7,103 nucleotides of DNA, taken from Candidatus Latescibacterota bacterium (GTDB taxonomy: Bacteria > Latescibacterota > UBA2968 > UBA8231). Of this stretch, positions 1 through 6,140 are shown in pieces. How positions within the stretch are numbered: position 1 is the stretch's first letter; each line of letters opens with the position of its first letter. The position numbers and the translations under genes are program-made. The notes beneath the pieces were generated by a model. The model did not search any database. It saw only the letters and a program-made list of their open reading frames with translations, and was not told the DNA's origin. The stretch is from assembly GCA_021295675.1 (NCBI GenBank), contig JAGWBY010000138.1, positions 8,952 to 16,054 of the forward strand, in the 5' to 3' direction.

Positions 1-248
1 CCAACCCCGGCGACCGCTGGCGGGTCAATTTCTCCCGCGTCGAGTGGGAGTTCGACCGCTACAAGGGCGGTTATTTGAAGAAGGAAGGCGTCCCCTGCGA
101 CAACTGGGTGTGGTCGCCGATGGGGGTGATCAATATGCACGAGCCCCACATGTGGGGCTACGTGCAGTTTTCTGCCAGCACCGTGGGCGAGGGAGAGGAC
201 GCATTCTCAGCGACGCCAGCAGCGCGTCCAGCACCGGAAGCGCCGTAG
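1..248 (+). CDS. CBM9-like carbohydrate-binding domain protein, C-terminal fragment
   Basis: This is the 3' end of a gene entering from the left, read in the frame starting at base 3 and ending at TAG 246-248. About 81 residues are visible. They include WRVNFSRVEWEF near the start and, further on, NWVWSPMGVINMHEPHMWGY followed by VQFS. These match the conserved core of the CBM9-like (family 9 carbohydrate-binding) domain found in sugar-binding and secreted proteins of Bacteroidetes, Planctomycetes and related bacteria, usually just before the domain's C-terminal helix. After VQFS the protein runs into a low-complexity Ala/Pro/Glu tail (ending PAARPAPEAP) instead of the aromatic helix I would expect. 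The gene may therefore be naturally short, decayed or frameshifted here. The likely role is binding an extracellular or periplasmic glycan. Everything upstream, including any signal peptide or catalytic domain, lies outside the window. Domain identity is from recalled family motifs. Confidence 0.8.
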   Translation, partial: NPGDRWRVNFSRVEWEFDRYKGGYLKKEGVPCDNWVWSPMGVINMHEPHMWGYVQFSASTVGEGEDAFSATPAARPAPEAP

Positions 249-250
249 CT

Positions 251-314
251 AGGTGGATGTCGCAGCTTCTGCGGTCGGGGGGAAGTGCTCTTTGTACTCC
301 AGACGCATCCACTT
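251..314. repeat. Inverted repeat enclosing a small hairpin between convergent genes
   Basis: GTGGATG at 253-259 pairs with CATCCAC at 306-312, and the stem can extend outward through a G-T wobble to an A-T pair at 251/314. The loop contains a second perfect hairpin, CGCAG-CTT-CTGCG (261-273). It fills the gap between the end of the CBM9-like gene and the end of the vapC-like gene, where a bidirectional terminator would sit. There is no T-run on either side, so it is not a textbook intrinsic terminator. It could be an mRNA 3'-end structure or the remnant of a small inverted-repeat element. Confidence 0.4.
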
Positions 315-331
315 GATTTGGCACAGTGAGG

Positions 332-754
332 TCAGTCGTGAGTTATGATCCTCCACTTCTTCCCCTGCATTGGGATCACATATCCAGATCCTTCAGGCGC
401 TTCCCTGTGTTCCCGAGCCTCGCGCGCGATCTCCGGCCACCAATGTAGGAAGTGCATAACTTGGGTCCAAATCTTCTTTCCTGAATATTGACCACCTAAA
501 AAAAAGGCCGTCAAGCCCGACTCGCGCCAAGCAGCCCTTTCGGCCGGATTCCGAGAAATCCGAATATCGCCCGAGATCACGATCCAATCCCCTTCATGGC
601 CCAATGCTTCAAGCCAAGTGACGTCCTCTGTCTCTGTCTTAAAGCGGTCTTTAAGGTGTTGTACCATCCAATCCCCTCGTTCTACACGCTCCTCTAGGAC
701 AAGCAACGCCACAGCTAGACGGTGAGAGATGTTGTTGTCGAGGAAAAATCTCAC
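332..754 (-). CDS. vapC: VapC45-like PIN-domain toxin (putative ribonuclease)
   Basis: A 140-residue protein beginning FFLDNNIS after the first two residues, the N-terminal strand and first metal-binding Asp (D6) of PIN-like nucleases. Further acidic residues follow in the expected order: E43/D44 before W47, then D63 in VISGD after the strand DWIVIS. This pattern and the length fit the VapC45/DUF5615-type PIN-like toxins; Mycobacterium tuberculosis Rv2019 is the named relative. PIN toxins are Mg-dependent endoribonucleases that cleave RNA, commonly tRNA or rRNA, in the cytoplasm; the target here is unknown. The start is a GTG (752-754) overlapping the antitoxin stop as GTGA, so translation is probably coupled to the upstream gene. 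It ends at TGA 332-334. The active-site acidic residues look intact. Family assignment rests on motifs and gene order. Confidence 0.78.
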   Translation of the reverse strand: MRFFLDNNISHRLAVALLVLEERVERGDWMVQHLKDRFKTETEDVTWLEALGHEGDWIVISGDIRISRNPAERAAWRESGLTAFFLGGQYSGKKIWTQVMHFLHWWPEIAREAREHREAPEGSGYVIPMQGKKWRIITHD

Positions 755-1428
755 GCCGCTAATTGTGCCTCGTATGCAACAGCATCGCGCACTTCCTTAG
801 TAGTGGCATCGTACCACCAAGCGACCCGGTCTATGTCTTCCTCGGCTCGATAGGTGCGACTCAGTAGACGAGTGCGAACACCGCTGGGATTGCATATCGG
901 TGCTCCGAAACTACGAGTAGGTTCGATGATGACTGTGCTCTCCCGGCCCATAGGATGCCAACACACCGGGGCACCTGTTTCTGAAAAATCTAGCTCGTCG
1001 TCAGGCAGAACAGTCCTGACGAAGTTCTTAAAGTACTGCTCATCGGTGACGATGTCGTGCAGTGCAGCCTCTTCCACTTGCTGGAGGATACGGCGGCCAT
1101 CTGTGCGAAAGCGACGCTGCGAAAATGGATGCGAATGGTCCATGCTCTGAGCTGCTTTGTGCGAGGCAATGCGCAAAATCGACCACGGTACCCCCTTTTC
1201 GCGAAAACTCCGCAAGGCTCGGACTTCGATAAGATCGACAAAGCGCAAGATAGGGCTTCCCCCCGCCTCCGTTGAATCGAACACGGGCGGCAACGTGTGG
1301 CGAAATCCATTCCGGGTATAGCTATAACCTCGCGTCCAACGCCGAATGGTGCTAGCGGGAACACCCGTCAGCCGAGCCGCTTCCGCCACACTATAGACGC
1401 CATGTCCGATATATAGGTAATCTGCCAT
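751..1428 (-). CDS. vapB: VapB45-like antitoxin: MerR-like HTH plus DUF433
   Basis: A 225-residue protein with two recognisable parts. Residues about 11-35 (YSVAEAARLTGVPASTIRRW) form a MerR-like winged helix-turn-helix for DNA binding. Residues about 165-225 (IIEPTRSFGAPICNPSGV, then a YRAEEDIDRVAWWYD-like segment and KEVRDAVAYE) match DUF433, the C-terminal domain of VapB45-type antitoxins. The linker carries RFVDLIEVRAL (about 62-72), typical of the same family. It should bind and neutralise the PIN toxin encoded directly downstream and repress the pair's own promoter. The ATG at 1426-1428 is preceded by AAAGGAA about 7 bases upstream, a good ribosome binding site. Its TGA (751-753) overlaps the toxin GTG. 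The arrangement and size resemble Rv2018-Rv2019 of M. tuberculosis. DUF433 proteins also occur outside toxin-antitoxin pairs, but the partner makes this assignment strong. Confidence 0.8.
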   Translation of the reverse strand: MADYLYIGHGVYSVAEAARLTGVPASTIRRWTRGYSYTRNGFRHTLPPVFDSTEAGGSPILRFVDLIEVRALRSFREKGVPWSILRIASHKAAQSMDHSHPFSQRRFRTDGRRILQQVEEAALHDIVTDEQYFKNFVRTVLPDDELDFSETGAPVCWHPMGRESTVIIEPTRSFGAPICNPSGVRTRLLSRTYRAEEDIDRVAWWYDATTKEVRDAVAYEAQLAA

Positions 1429-1555
1429 TTTGTGTTCCTTTATAGAGCGAGCTTTATCGCCTTGAATCTACCTGACCGATTTCCACAGGTCTTTTACCTT
1501 AAGATACATAGAGCTACTGCGTCAATGCCACGCTGGCTTGCACCTGCCTATCTCT
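1429..1555 (-). promoter_or_regulatory. Candidate promoter and operator of the vapBC-like pair
   Basis: On the minus strand, TTGACG (1520-1525) and TAAGGT (1496-1501) are separated by 18 bases, an acceptable -35/-10 pair that would start transcription near 1489. An imperfect palindrome, ACCTG-N11-CAGGT (1470-1490), sits on that start site, where an autorepressor would act. A TATAAA at about 1439-1444 is a second possible -10 but lies almost on the ribosome binding site. The 5-base arms are short, so chance is not excluded. No convincing terminator for the transporter gene ending at 1556 is visible in this gap. Confidence 0.35.
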
Positions 1556-3292
1556 TTACCCTTCGTCCGCGCCCACTCGGCGCATATATCGAGCGTACGC
1601 CCCTCGCAACGCTATCCCCAACACCAGCGCCACCAACCCGCCGACCAACGCCACAGTCCAGCGCCCCACGTAAAACCCCGAAAACCCGATAATGCCCCCT
1701 CCCACCGCCACTGCACCAAGCAGGGCAAGACCTAGGCCGTGCATAATCGGTGCGCCGCCACCGGTCTCAACGCCCGCCTTTTGCGCGATCGGCCCCCACC
1801 ATCCCATCGGTCGCGCCTCTTTGTAGAAAGCCAAAAGCTTTTCCTCTGGCTCTGGCTTGGTGCAAAGTGCCACCGCGATCCAGAGCAAGCACGTCGCGGC
1901 AATCGACGAGAGCACCACCACATACGCCGCATCCTGCCCCGCGTCAATCAAATGGACGAAAACCACGTACTTGTTCAGGAGAAAGACTACCGGCCCGCCA
2001 AACGAGGCAGCCAGTCGCGCCTTGCCGTTAAAGCGCCACCACCACCATTGGCCCCAATTGGCCGTCAGTTCGGCCGAAGAAAGCCCGAGCATGAAGACCG
2101 CAATGTCGATGACGTTCTTGGCCTGTAGCGCGACCGCTAGCGAAAGGCCCATGATCGCCAGCATCACCACCCGACCGACGCCCATGTAGTGCCCCATCTC
2201 AGCGCCGCGTTTGACAAAGCGCCGATACACGTCGTTGATAAAGACCTGAGCCCCGAAATTCATGTTGGAGTCCACCGTGGACATGATCGAGGCAAACATG
2301 GCCACCAGCGCTAGCCCCAGAAGACCCGAGGGCAGGTAGTGGCCCAATAAGAGACCGTAGGCCAACTCCTTGTCCATGCTGCCGTCGTGCAGACCCGGCC
2401 ATTTGACCATCGCCCCCAGAGCCGGCAGGGTCAGCACCGCCAACATCAGAAAAAGCACGATCTCGGTCCAGACGTACATCCGCGTCGCCTCGCGGCTGTT
2501 GCGGCACGACAGCAGCCTTTGGCCCTCCATCGCTCCGGCCATCGGGGCCACGTCGCCGCCATAGCCGATCGCGGTGCCCATCATCCACGCGATAATCCCC
2601 ACCACGCCCAAAAGTTCGTGACTCATCGGTGGATGCCAGCTAACAACTCCTTCCCCAAATTGCGTGACCAGCGCTTGATAGAGCCCGGTCGGCCCGCCGA
2701 AGTCGGCCCAGACCAAGCCCATCAGCACCAGCGAAGAACCGATCATGATCGCGGTCTGGATCAGATCCGATATCACCACGCCCATGTAGCCGGAGAGCAC
2801 CACATAGACCAAGATGATCGGAATGACCAGCAAAAAGGTCTCAAGGCGCGACCAGCCTAGGAGCGCCTCGGACACTTTCGTCAGCCCCAAAAGCCCTGCC
2901 CCAGTCCAAGCTACCACTGCGATAAAGGCGCTGCGCATCGCGGCCGCACCGCCAAAGCGGAGCTCGTAAAATTCCGGCGAGGTAAAAATTTTCAACCGTC
3001 GCCAGCATACGGCGAAGAGCAGCCCACCGATCATCAACGCCAGCCCGAAGCGGCTCAAATACCACCAGCAGATAAAAGTCCCGGTGATGACCGTCATGCC
3101 GCAGTACGCCGGCGCTACGTCGGCGTTCATGCAGGTGACCGCATAGCTGGTGCCGCTCATCCACCCCTTCATCTTGCGCCCACCCAGGAAGTAGTTTTCC
3201 ATGCTCTGTTGGGCGAATCTCCTGTAGTACAGTCCCATCCCCACCAAAAAGAGCATGTAGAGCGCCATCAGCGCGTAATCCAGACCCGACAC
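1556..3292 (-). CDS. Sodium:solute symporter family (SSS) transporter
   Basis: A 578-residue, strongly hydrophobic membrane protein with the SSS (TC 2.A.21) layout. An N-terminal membrane segment lies at about residues 4-22. It is followed by MENYFLGGRKMKGWMSGTSY (31-50), the classic YFLGGR signature before the second segment. Next come many segments, a GYGGDVAPMAGAMEGQRLL region (243-261) resembling the family's conserved loop, and FASIMSTVDSNMN (333-345). The Ser/Thr cluster in this last motif corresponds to the family's Na2 sodium site. It should couple sodium entry to uptake of a small organic solute across the inner membrane; the substrate (sugar, carboxylate, amino acid or other) cannot be read from sequence. 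The start is GTG 3290-3292, supported by AAAGGAGGG about 4 bases upstream, one of the best ribosome sites here. It ends at TAA 1556-1558. Divergent from the PhyH-HEAT gene. Confidence 0.9.
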   Translation of the reverse strand: MSGLDYALMALYMLFLVGMGLYYRRFAQQSMENYFLGGRKMKGWMSGTSYAVTCMNADVAPAYCGMTVITGTFICWWYLSRFGLALMIGGLLFAVCWRRLKIFTSPEFYELRFGGAAAMRSAFIAVVAWTGAGLLGLTKVSEALLGWSRLETFLLVIPIILVYVVLSGYMGVVISDLIQTAIMIGSSLVLMGLVWADFGGPTGLYQALVTQFGEGVVSWHPPMSHELLGVVGIIAWMMGTAIGYGGDVAPMAGAMEGQRLLSCRNSREATRMYVWTEIVLFLMLAVLTLPALGAMVKWPGLHDGSMDKELAYGLLLGHYLPSGLLGLALVAMFASIMSTVDSNMNFGAQVFINDVYRRFVKRGAEMGHYMGVGRVVMLAIMGLSLAVALQAKNVIDIAVFMLGLSSAELTANWGQWWWWRFNGKARLAASFGGPVVFLLNKYVVFVHLIDAGQDAAYVVVLSSIAATCLLWIAVALCTKPEPEEKLLAFYKEARPMGWWGPIAQKAGVETGGGAPIMHGLGLALLGAVAVGGGIIGFSGFYVGRWTVALVGGLVALVLGIALRGAYARYMRRVGADEG

Positions 3293-3471
3293 AATCCCTC
3301 CTTTGTCCGGGAAGCAGCTAGTTTTTGTGCCGCTCTCTATGCAGAATTAAAAACGCCGCGTCAAGTTGTGATACTAACTGTTGAGGCAGCGTAGCTTGCA
3401 ATCTGCATGGCCAATTATCGTTATTCTTCATCAGTGCATTGATCCTTCTCTACAGCAAAAAGGCCAGCCTC
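3293..3471. promoter_or_regulatory. Divergent control region between transporter and dioxygenase genes
   Basis: This 179-bp gap must hold promoters for both genes. On the minus strand, TTGACG (3359-3364) and CATAGA (3336-3341) have exactly 17 bases between them; transcription would start near 3329 and give a leader of about 37 bases. On the plus strand, TTAAAA (3347-3352) is 17 bases from GATACT (3370-3375), which carries an extended -10 TG at 3367-3368. The two predicted promoters overlap, so polymerase could occupy only one at a time. Hexamer matches are partial, and the assignments are inference. No riboswitch-like structure was recognised. Confidence 0.35.
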
Positions 3472-4827
3472 ATGCCCGCACCCATCCTCCTGACCGACGC
3501 CCAAGTCCAAGCCTATCTGACCAATGGCTATATCACCGTGCAAACTGCTCATCCGCCCACGGTTCATCAAAATATCCATCGCCAAATCGAAACCCTCTTC
3601 GCCACCGAAGGCAATCCCGGCAACGATATCCTCCCCAAAGTCCCGGACCTATATCAAATCCTCCGCGACCCCGCTGTTGACGGTGCCCTCCAGAGCCTCC
3701 TCGGTCCCTCCTACCTCATCCACCCGCACCGCCACTGCCACCACAATCTCAGCGGGTCCCAAGGTCAAGGCATGCACCAAGACAGCTACGAAAACGACCA
3801 GAACGTCCGCCACCACCGCACCCGCTGGACCATGGCCTTCTACTATCCGCAGGACGTCAGCTTGGACATGGGGCCGACCGCGATTTTGCCGGCCACCCAA
3901 TACTACAATTCTTCTGAACAGGCCTACGAGCGGGAAGAACAGCCGCTCTGCGGCCGAGCCGGAACGGTGACCATCGTCCACTACGACCTCTGGCACCGCG
4001 CCATGCCCAACGCCAGCGACCGCGACCGCTTCATGGTCAAGTTTCTCTTCACCCGCATGGGCGAGCCGCAGGCACCCTCGTGGAACCATCGCGACGACAC
4101 TTGGCAAGCCGTAGGCACCGATCCTCCCGCCGACCTGTGCCGCCGCGCTTGGGATTGGATGCGCGGCACCGATGGCACCGCAGCTCCTACAGCGGTTTCG
4201 CTCGACGAGACTTCGACGAGCTCAGTCGAGTCGTTGCTTCAGGCTCTAGACTCCGAAGTCGAAGCCGAGCGACTGCGCACCGTATATGCCTTGGCTACTC
4301 GCGGCGAGGAAGCAATGACCGTTCTCTTGAATGCACTGCGCGGCGAGGCTGCTGCGCGTCTCGAAGCCAACCTAGCGAACTCACACACCAACCCTAGTCA
4401 ACTCGACGCGGTCTTCGCCCTTTCCGCCGTTGGCCGCCCCGCTGTACCCCACATGGTGGAACTGCTCGACGAAAACGACTGGTGGCTCCGCGCCGCTGCC
4501 GCCGATGTACTCGGCGACTTGGGCACCACAGCGACCGACACCGTGCCCCATCTCACCCGCGCCCTCGACGACGAGGCCGAGTGGGTGCGGCGCAACGCGG
4601 TTGAGGCACTGGGCAATATCGGTCCGGCCGCCGCCGAAGCCGTGCCCGCCCTGAGCCGTCGCCTACAAGATTCCGAGAGCTGGATCCGCCACAACGCCGC
4701 ACTCTCGCTGGCCAAGATCGGCCATGCCGCCGCCGGAGCTGTGCCTGCCCTGCACAAAAATATCGACGACGAGGACTGCTACGCCCGCGCCAACGCCGCC
4801 GTGGCCCTAGAGCGCATCGGTATTTAA
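3472..4827 (+). CDS. PhyH-family Fe(II)/2-oxoglutarate dioxygenase fused to HEAT-like repeats
   Basis: A 451-residue protein in two parts. Residues about 1-200 are a phytanoyl-CoA dioxygenase (PhyH) type cupin fold. It shows the iron triad H102 and D104 (MHQDSYEND) and H175 (YDLWHRAMPN), plus R186 exactly 11 residues after the distal His, the spacing used to bind 2-oxoglutarate in human PHYH. The enzyme therefore looks catalytically complete and should hydroxylate a small organic substrate using O2; the substrate is unknown. Residues about 245-451 are alpha-helical HEAT or PBS-lyase-like repeats with a regular 33-residue period, normally a protein-binding scaffold. The ATG at 3472 is chosen because family-like sequence (LLTDAQVQAYLTNGYITV) begins just after it and AAAGG lies about 8-10 bases upstream. 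A TTG at 3439 would add 11 residues of unlikely sequence. It ends at TAA 4825-4827. Divergent from the SSS transporter, suggesting a shared substrate. Confidence 0.88.
   Translation: MPAPILLTDAQVQAYLTNGYITVQTAHPPTVHQNIHRQIETLFATEGNPGNDILPKVPDLYQILRDPAVDGALQSLLGPSYLIHPHRHCHHNLSGSQGQGMHQDSYENDQNVRHHRTRWTMAFYYPQDVSLDMGPTAILPATQYYNSSEQAYEREEQPLCGRAGTVTIVHYDLWHRAMPNASDRDRFMVKFLFTRMGEPQAPSWNHRDDTWQAVGTDPPADLCRRAWDWMRGTDGTAAPTAVSLDETSTSSVESLLQALDSEVEAERLRTVYALATRGEEAMTVLLNALRGEAAARLEANLANSHTNPSQLDAVFALSAVGRPAVPHMVELLDENDWWLRAAAADVLGDLGTTATDTVPHLTRALDDEAEWVRRNAVEALGNIGPAAAEAVPALSRRLQDSESWIRHNAALSLAKIGHAAAGAVPALHKNIDDEDCYARANAAVALERIGI
4483..4824 (+). repeat. Tandem HEAT-like repeat array, 33-codon period
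   Basis: Within the dioxygenase gene, aromatic residues W338, W371, W404 and Y437 recur exactly 33 residues (99 bases) apart. Each opens a unit of the pattern W-x-R-x-N/A-A-A-x-x-L-G-x-I/L-G followed by an Ala-rich turn and a VP-x-L-x-x-x-L-x-D helix. Three full units start at 4483, 4582 and 4681, and a truncated unit (4780-4824) ends the protein. More divergent HEAT-like helices precede them (residues about 250-335). DNA identity between units is only partial, so these are protein-level repeats rather than a recent duplication. Confidence 0.8.
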
Positions 4828-4930
4828 TAGTTGGATGAGGAAGAGTCGAATAAATCTTGAGGTAAGATGGAGCAACTTTATTCGCCCTCAAGCTGGAGTT
4901 TAGAGCTTCTGTTATTTATCGGGCTTGAGG
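4828..4930. repeat. Interleaved complementary segments at a convergent gene end
   Basis: Two perfect complementary pairs interleave. CGAATAAA (4847-4854) pairs with TTTATTCG (4877-4884). CTTGAGG (4856-4862) pairs with CCTCAAG (4886-4892). A further copy, GCTTGAGG (4923-4930), can instead pair over 8 bases with CCTCAAGC (4886-4893). The order A-B-A'-B' means the first two stems cannot nest as one hairpin. The region separates the convergent ends of the dioxygenase gene and the AT-rich cassette, so alternative terminator or 3'-end folds in each direction are plausible. AAGCT (4890-4894) with AGCTT (4904-4908), followed by a T-rich stretch, is another weak terminator candidate for the plus-strand gene. 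Confidence 0.4.
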
Positions 4931-5521
4931 TACATCTTCGTAACTTTGCGAACCATTATATGCTATTTGCAAAAACAGAGAAATTCTCATGTTAAAAGCA
5001 ATCCGTTCAATTTGTGTTGGAGTCAGCACATCTTCAATGGCAACATAACGCCTATAAAATGTTTTTATCATAGGATATGCTTTGCTACCGGTTGGCTGAG
5101 TAGTAGAAAATAATAAATTCGACTTCTTATTAAAATGTGCAAGAAAATAGTCTCCATGTTTTCTATCATCTACAAGTATCGTTGACACCTCTATATCGTT
5201 CATTTTCTCAGCTTGAATATACTCGATTATTACCCCTTCTCCAAGAAATCTATCTATATAGTGCCATCTTTTAAATGACAACTGGTTCCTAATATAGAGA
5301 TAATACTTGCCTAATGATCTCAATGGGTCTCTTATATGATAGCTTTCAACCTTCTCATCTAGCGACACCTTTATATTATAAGGCTTTGACGAAGAGCCTA
5401 TCCATTTATCATTTTCCCATATCTCAACAGGATAATAGTACGGATCGACATTTATAACAATCTCCTTTCTCCTCAATTTCTTTACATGTTCATGGGCTTT
5501 GATCCACACCTTCGTTTTCAT
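4916..5521 (-). CDS. Unrecognised soluble protein, 201 residues
   Basis: I do not recognise this protein. It is 201 residues with no signal peptide or membrane segment, a basic N-terminus (HVKKLRRKE, 11-20) and many aromatic residues. Residues about 21-57 (IVINVDPYYYPVEIWENDKW, then IGSSSKPYNIKVSL) look beta-rich and faintly resemble a PEGA-type repeat, but the match is too weak to name. The C-terminal half (TPTQIERIAFNMRISLFLQI, 167-186) is predicted helical. It starts at ATG 5519-5521, 14 bases after the TAG of the upstream gene, and has no Shine-Dalgarno-like sequence in front (only A/T-rich bases), so translational coupling is likely. Strong AT bias and A/T-ending codons contrast with the dioxygenase gene next door. 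It may instead be cytoplasmic partner to the two exported or membrane proteins upstream (inference). Confidence 0.72.
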   Translation of the reverse strand: MKTKVWIKAHEHVKKLRRKEIVINVDPYYYPVEIWENDKWIGSSSKPYNIKVSLDEKVESYHIRDPLRSLGKYYLYIRNQLSFKRWHYIDRFLGEGVIIEYIQAEKMNDIEVSTILVDDRKHGDYFLAHFNKKSNLLFSTTQPTGSKAYPMIKTFYRRYVAIEDVLTPTQIERIAFNMRISLFLQIAYNGSQSYEDVPQAR

Positions 5522-5535
5522 CGTTTTTATTTTTA

Positions 5536-6027
5536 CTAAACTATTTCGCGTGCCTTGTCTCTTAAAGCCTTATCGGACTTCAGTTTTATAGGATATCTAA
5601 CATAATCTTCCTTTTCATTGTATTTTTTAATTTCACCTGCAAAAAGCAAAGAATCAATATCTATACTGTCTATTATTTTTCCTCTGTTTGATTGATACTC
5701 CTTCAATGCAAGATGACTAGTCAGGTCGTGAGCATAGTCTAAAGCATCAAAATGTTCGCGTTCACTTATCTGATTATCTCCAACCAATCCTTCTTCACCC
5801 TCAGAGGGAAGAGAGAACGCTGGACTACTGCTTTTTTCCATTCTTACTTCAGGGTCGGGTGCGATTGCTGAGTATTTTTTAACCTTTATCGCAACTGGAT
5901 CGTAGTACCATGCTCTGAATGCTTTAACCCGCTTGCGATCTTTAGTATCAAAATCAATCATAAATGAAGCCAAATGGATCAAGAACGATACTACTATAAA
6001 AAAGCTTATGTATAAAAATCGTCGCAT
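5536..6027 (-). CDS. Unrecognised small membrane-anchored protein, 163 residues
   Basis: No family is recognised. The protein starts MRRF and then has one hydrophobic stretch at residues about 4-23, ending in SFMIDF with no obvious signal-peptidase site, so it is more likely an N-terminal anchor than a cleaved signal. With two Arg before the helix, the rest (about 140 residues) would face the periplasm or outside. The remainder is hydrophilic: a basic patch (KDRKRVKAFR, 29-38), a Ser/Pro/Glu-rich central stretch (65-82) likely to be disordered, and a charged C-terminal half. It starts at ATG 6025-6027 with GGTGA just upstream. It is followed after 14 bases by the soluble 201-residue gene, almost certainly in one transcript. 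Composition is AT-rich like its neighbours. Size and topology would suit a small anchored adaptor, but that is speculation. Confidence 0.7.
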   Translation of the reverse strand: MRRFLYISFFIVVSFLIHLASFMIDFDTKDRKRVKAFRAWYYDPVAIKVKKYSAIAPDPEVRMEKSSSPAFSLPSEGEEGLVGDNQISEREHFDALDYAHDLTSHLALKEYQSNRGKIIDSIDIDSLLFAGEIKKYNEKEDYVRYPIKLKSDKALRDKAREIV

Positions 6028-6043
6028 CGTTCACCATCCGCAT

Positions 6044-6074
6044 ATTATAAATTCGTTTCGTAGATTCTAATCAA
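6044..6074 (-). promoter_or_regulatory. Candidate promoter for the two-gene AT-rich operon
   Basis: On the minus strand a perfect TATAAT (6044-6049) lies 16 bases before the ATG at 6027, with TTGATT (6069-6074) as the best -35 at a long 19-base spacing. If used, the start would fall near 6037 and leave a leader of only about 10 bases, overlapping the ribosome binding region. In AT-rich DNA a chance TATAAT is fairly likely. Read-through from the upstream gene ending at 6141 is the alternative. Confidence 0.35.
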
Positions 6075-6087
6075 AGGCGGCTAGCGG

Positions 6088-6111
6088 GGCTCAATCCATA
6101 ACCGGCTCAAT
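6088..6111. repeat. GGCTCAAT direct repeat in a GC-rich patch
   Basis: GGCTCAAT occurs at 6088-6095 and again at 6104-6111, 16 bases apart (1.5 helical turns), and GCTCAAT recurs at 6149-6155 inside the end of the next gene. The repeats sit in a short GC-rich island (about 6076-6120) inside otherwise AT-rich DNA, directly upstream of the candidate promoter of the two-gene operon. A regulator-binding site is possible; a scrap of host-like DNA left between two acquired genes is the other reading. Confidence 0.4.
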
Positions 6112-6140
6112 GCGGCAACCTCTAATTCAATTCAACCGCT

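Noticed and set aside
44..316. Plus-strand frame from ATG-like start at 44
   Set aside because: It overlaps the CBM9-like reading frame, whose conserved motif is decisive. Kept only as a possible frameshift continuation after about 200.
1531..1555. GCCACGCTGGC-like mini hairpin considered as the transporter terminator
   Set aside because: Stem is only four base pairs with no T-run after it on the minus strand.
1739..2588. Several open frames on both strands over the transporter gene
   Set aside because: All lie inside the clearly recognised SSS coding sequence, are rich in Arg, Pro and His as expected for off-frame reading of GC-rich DNA, and lack ribosome binding sites.
3649..4107. 152-residue open frame opposite the dioxygenase domain
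   Set aside because: Antisense to the catalytic motifs of a convincing gene; composition (Val, Ala, Glu, Arg, Gly) is that of a shadow frame.
4398..4757. Long open frame antisense to the HEAT-repeat region
   Set aside because: It mirrors the GC-rich third-codon bias and 33-residue repeats of the plus-strand gene; no start signal or family motif of its own.
4483..4824. Periodic 99-base pattern considered as a CRISPR or DNA satellite
   Set aside because: The period is a whole number of codons, conserved at protein level as HEAT helices, with no unique spacers and only partial DNA identity.
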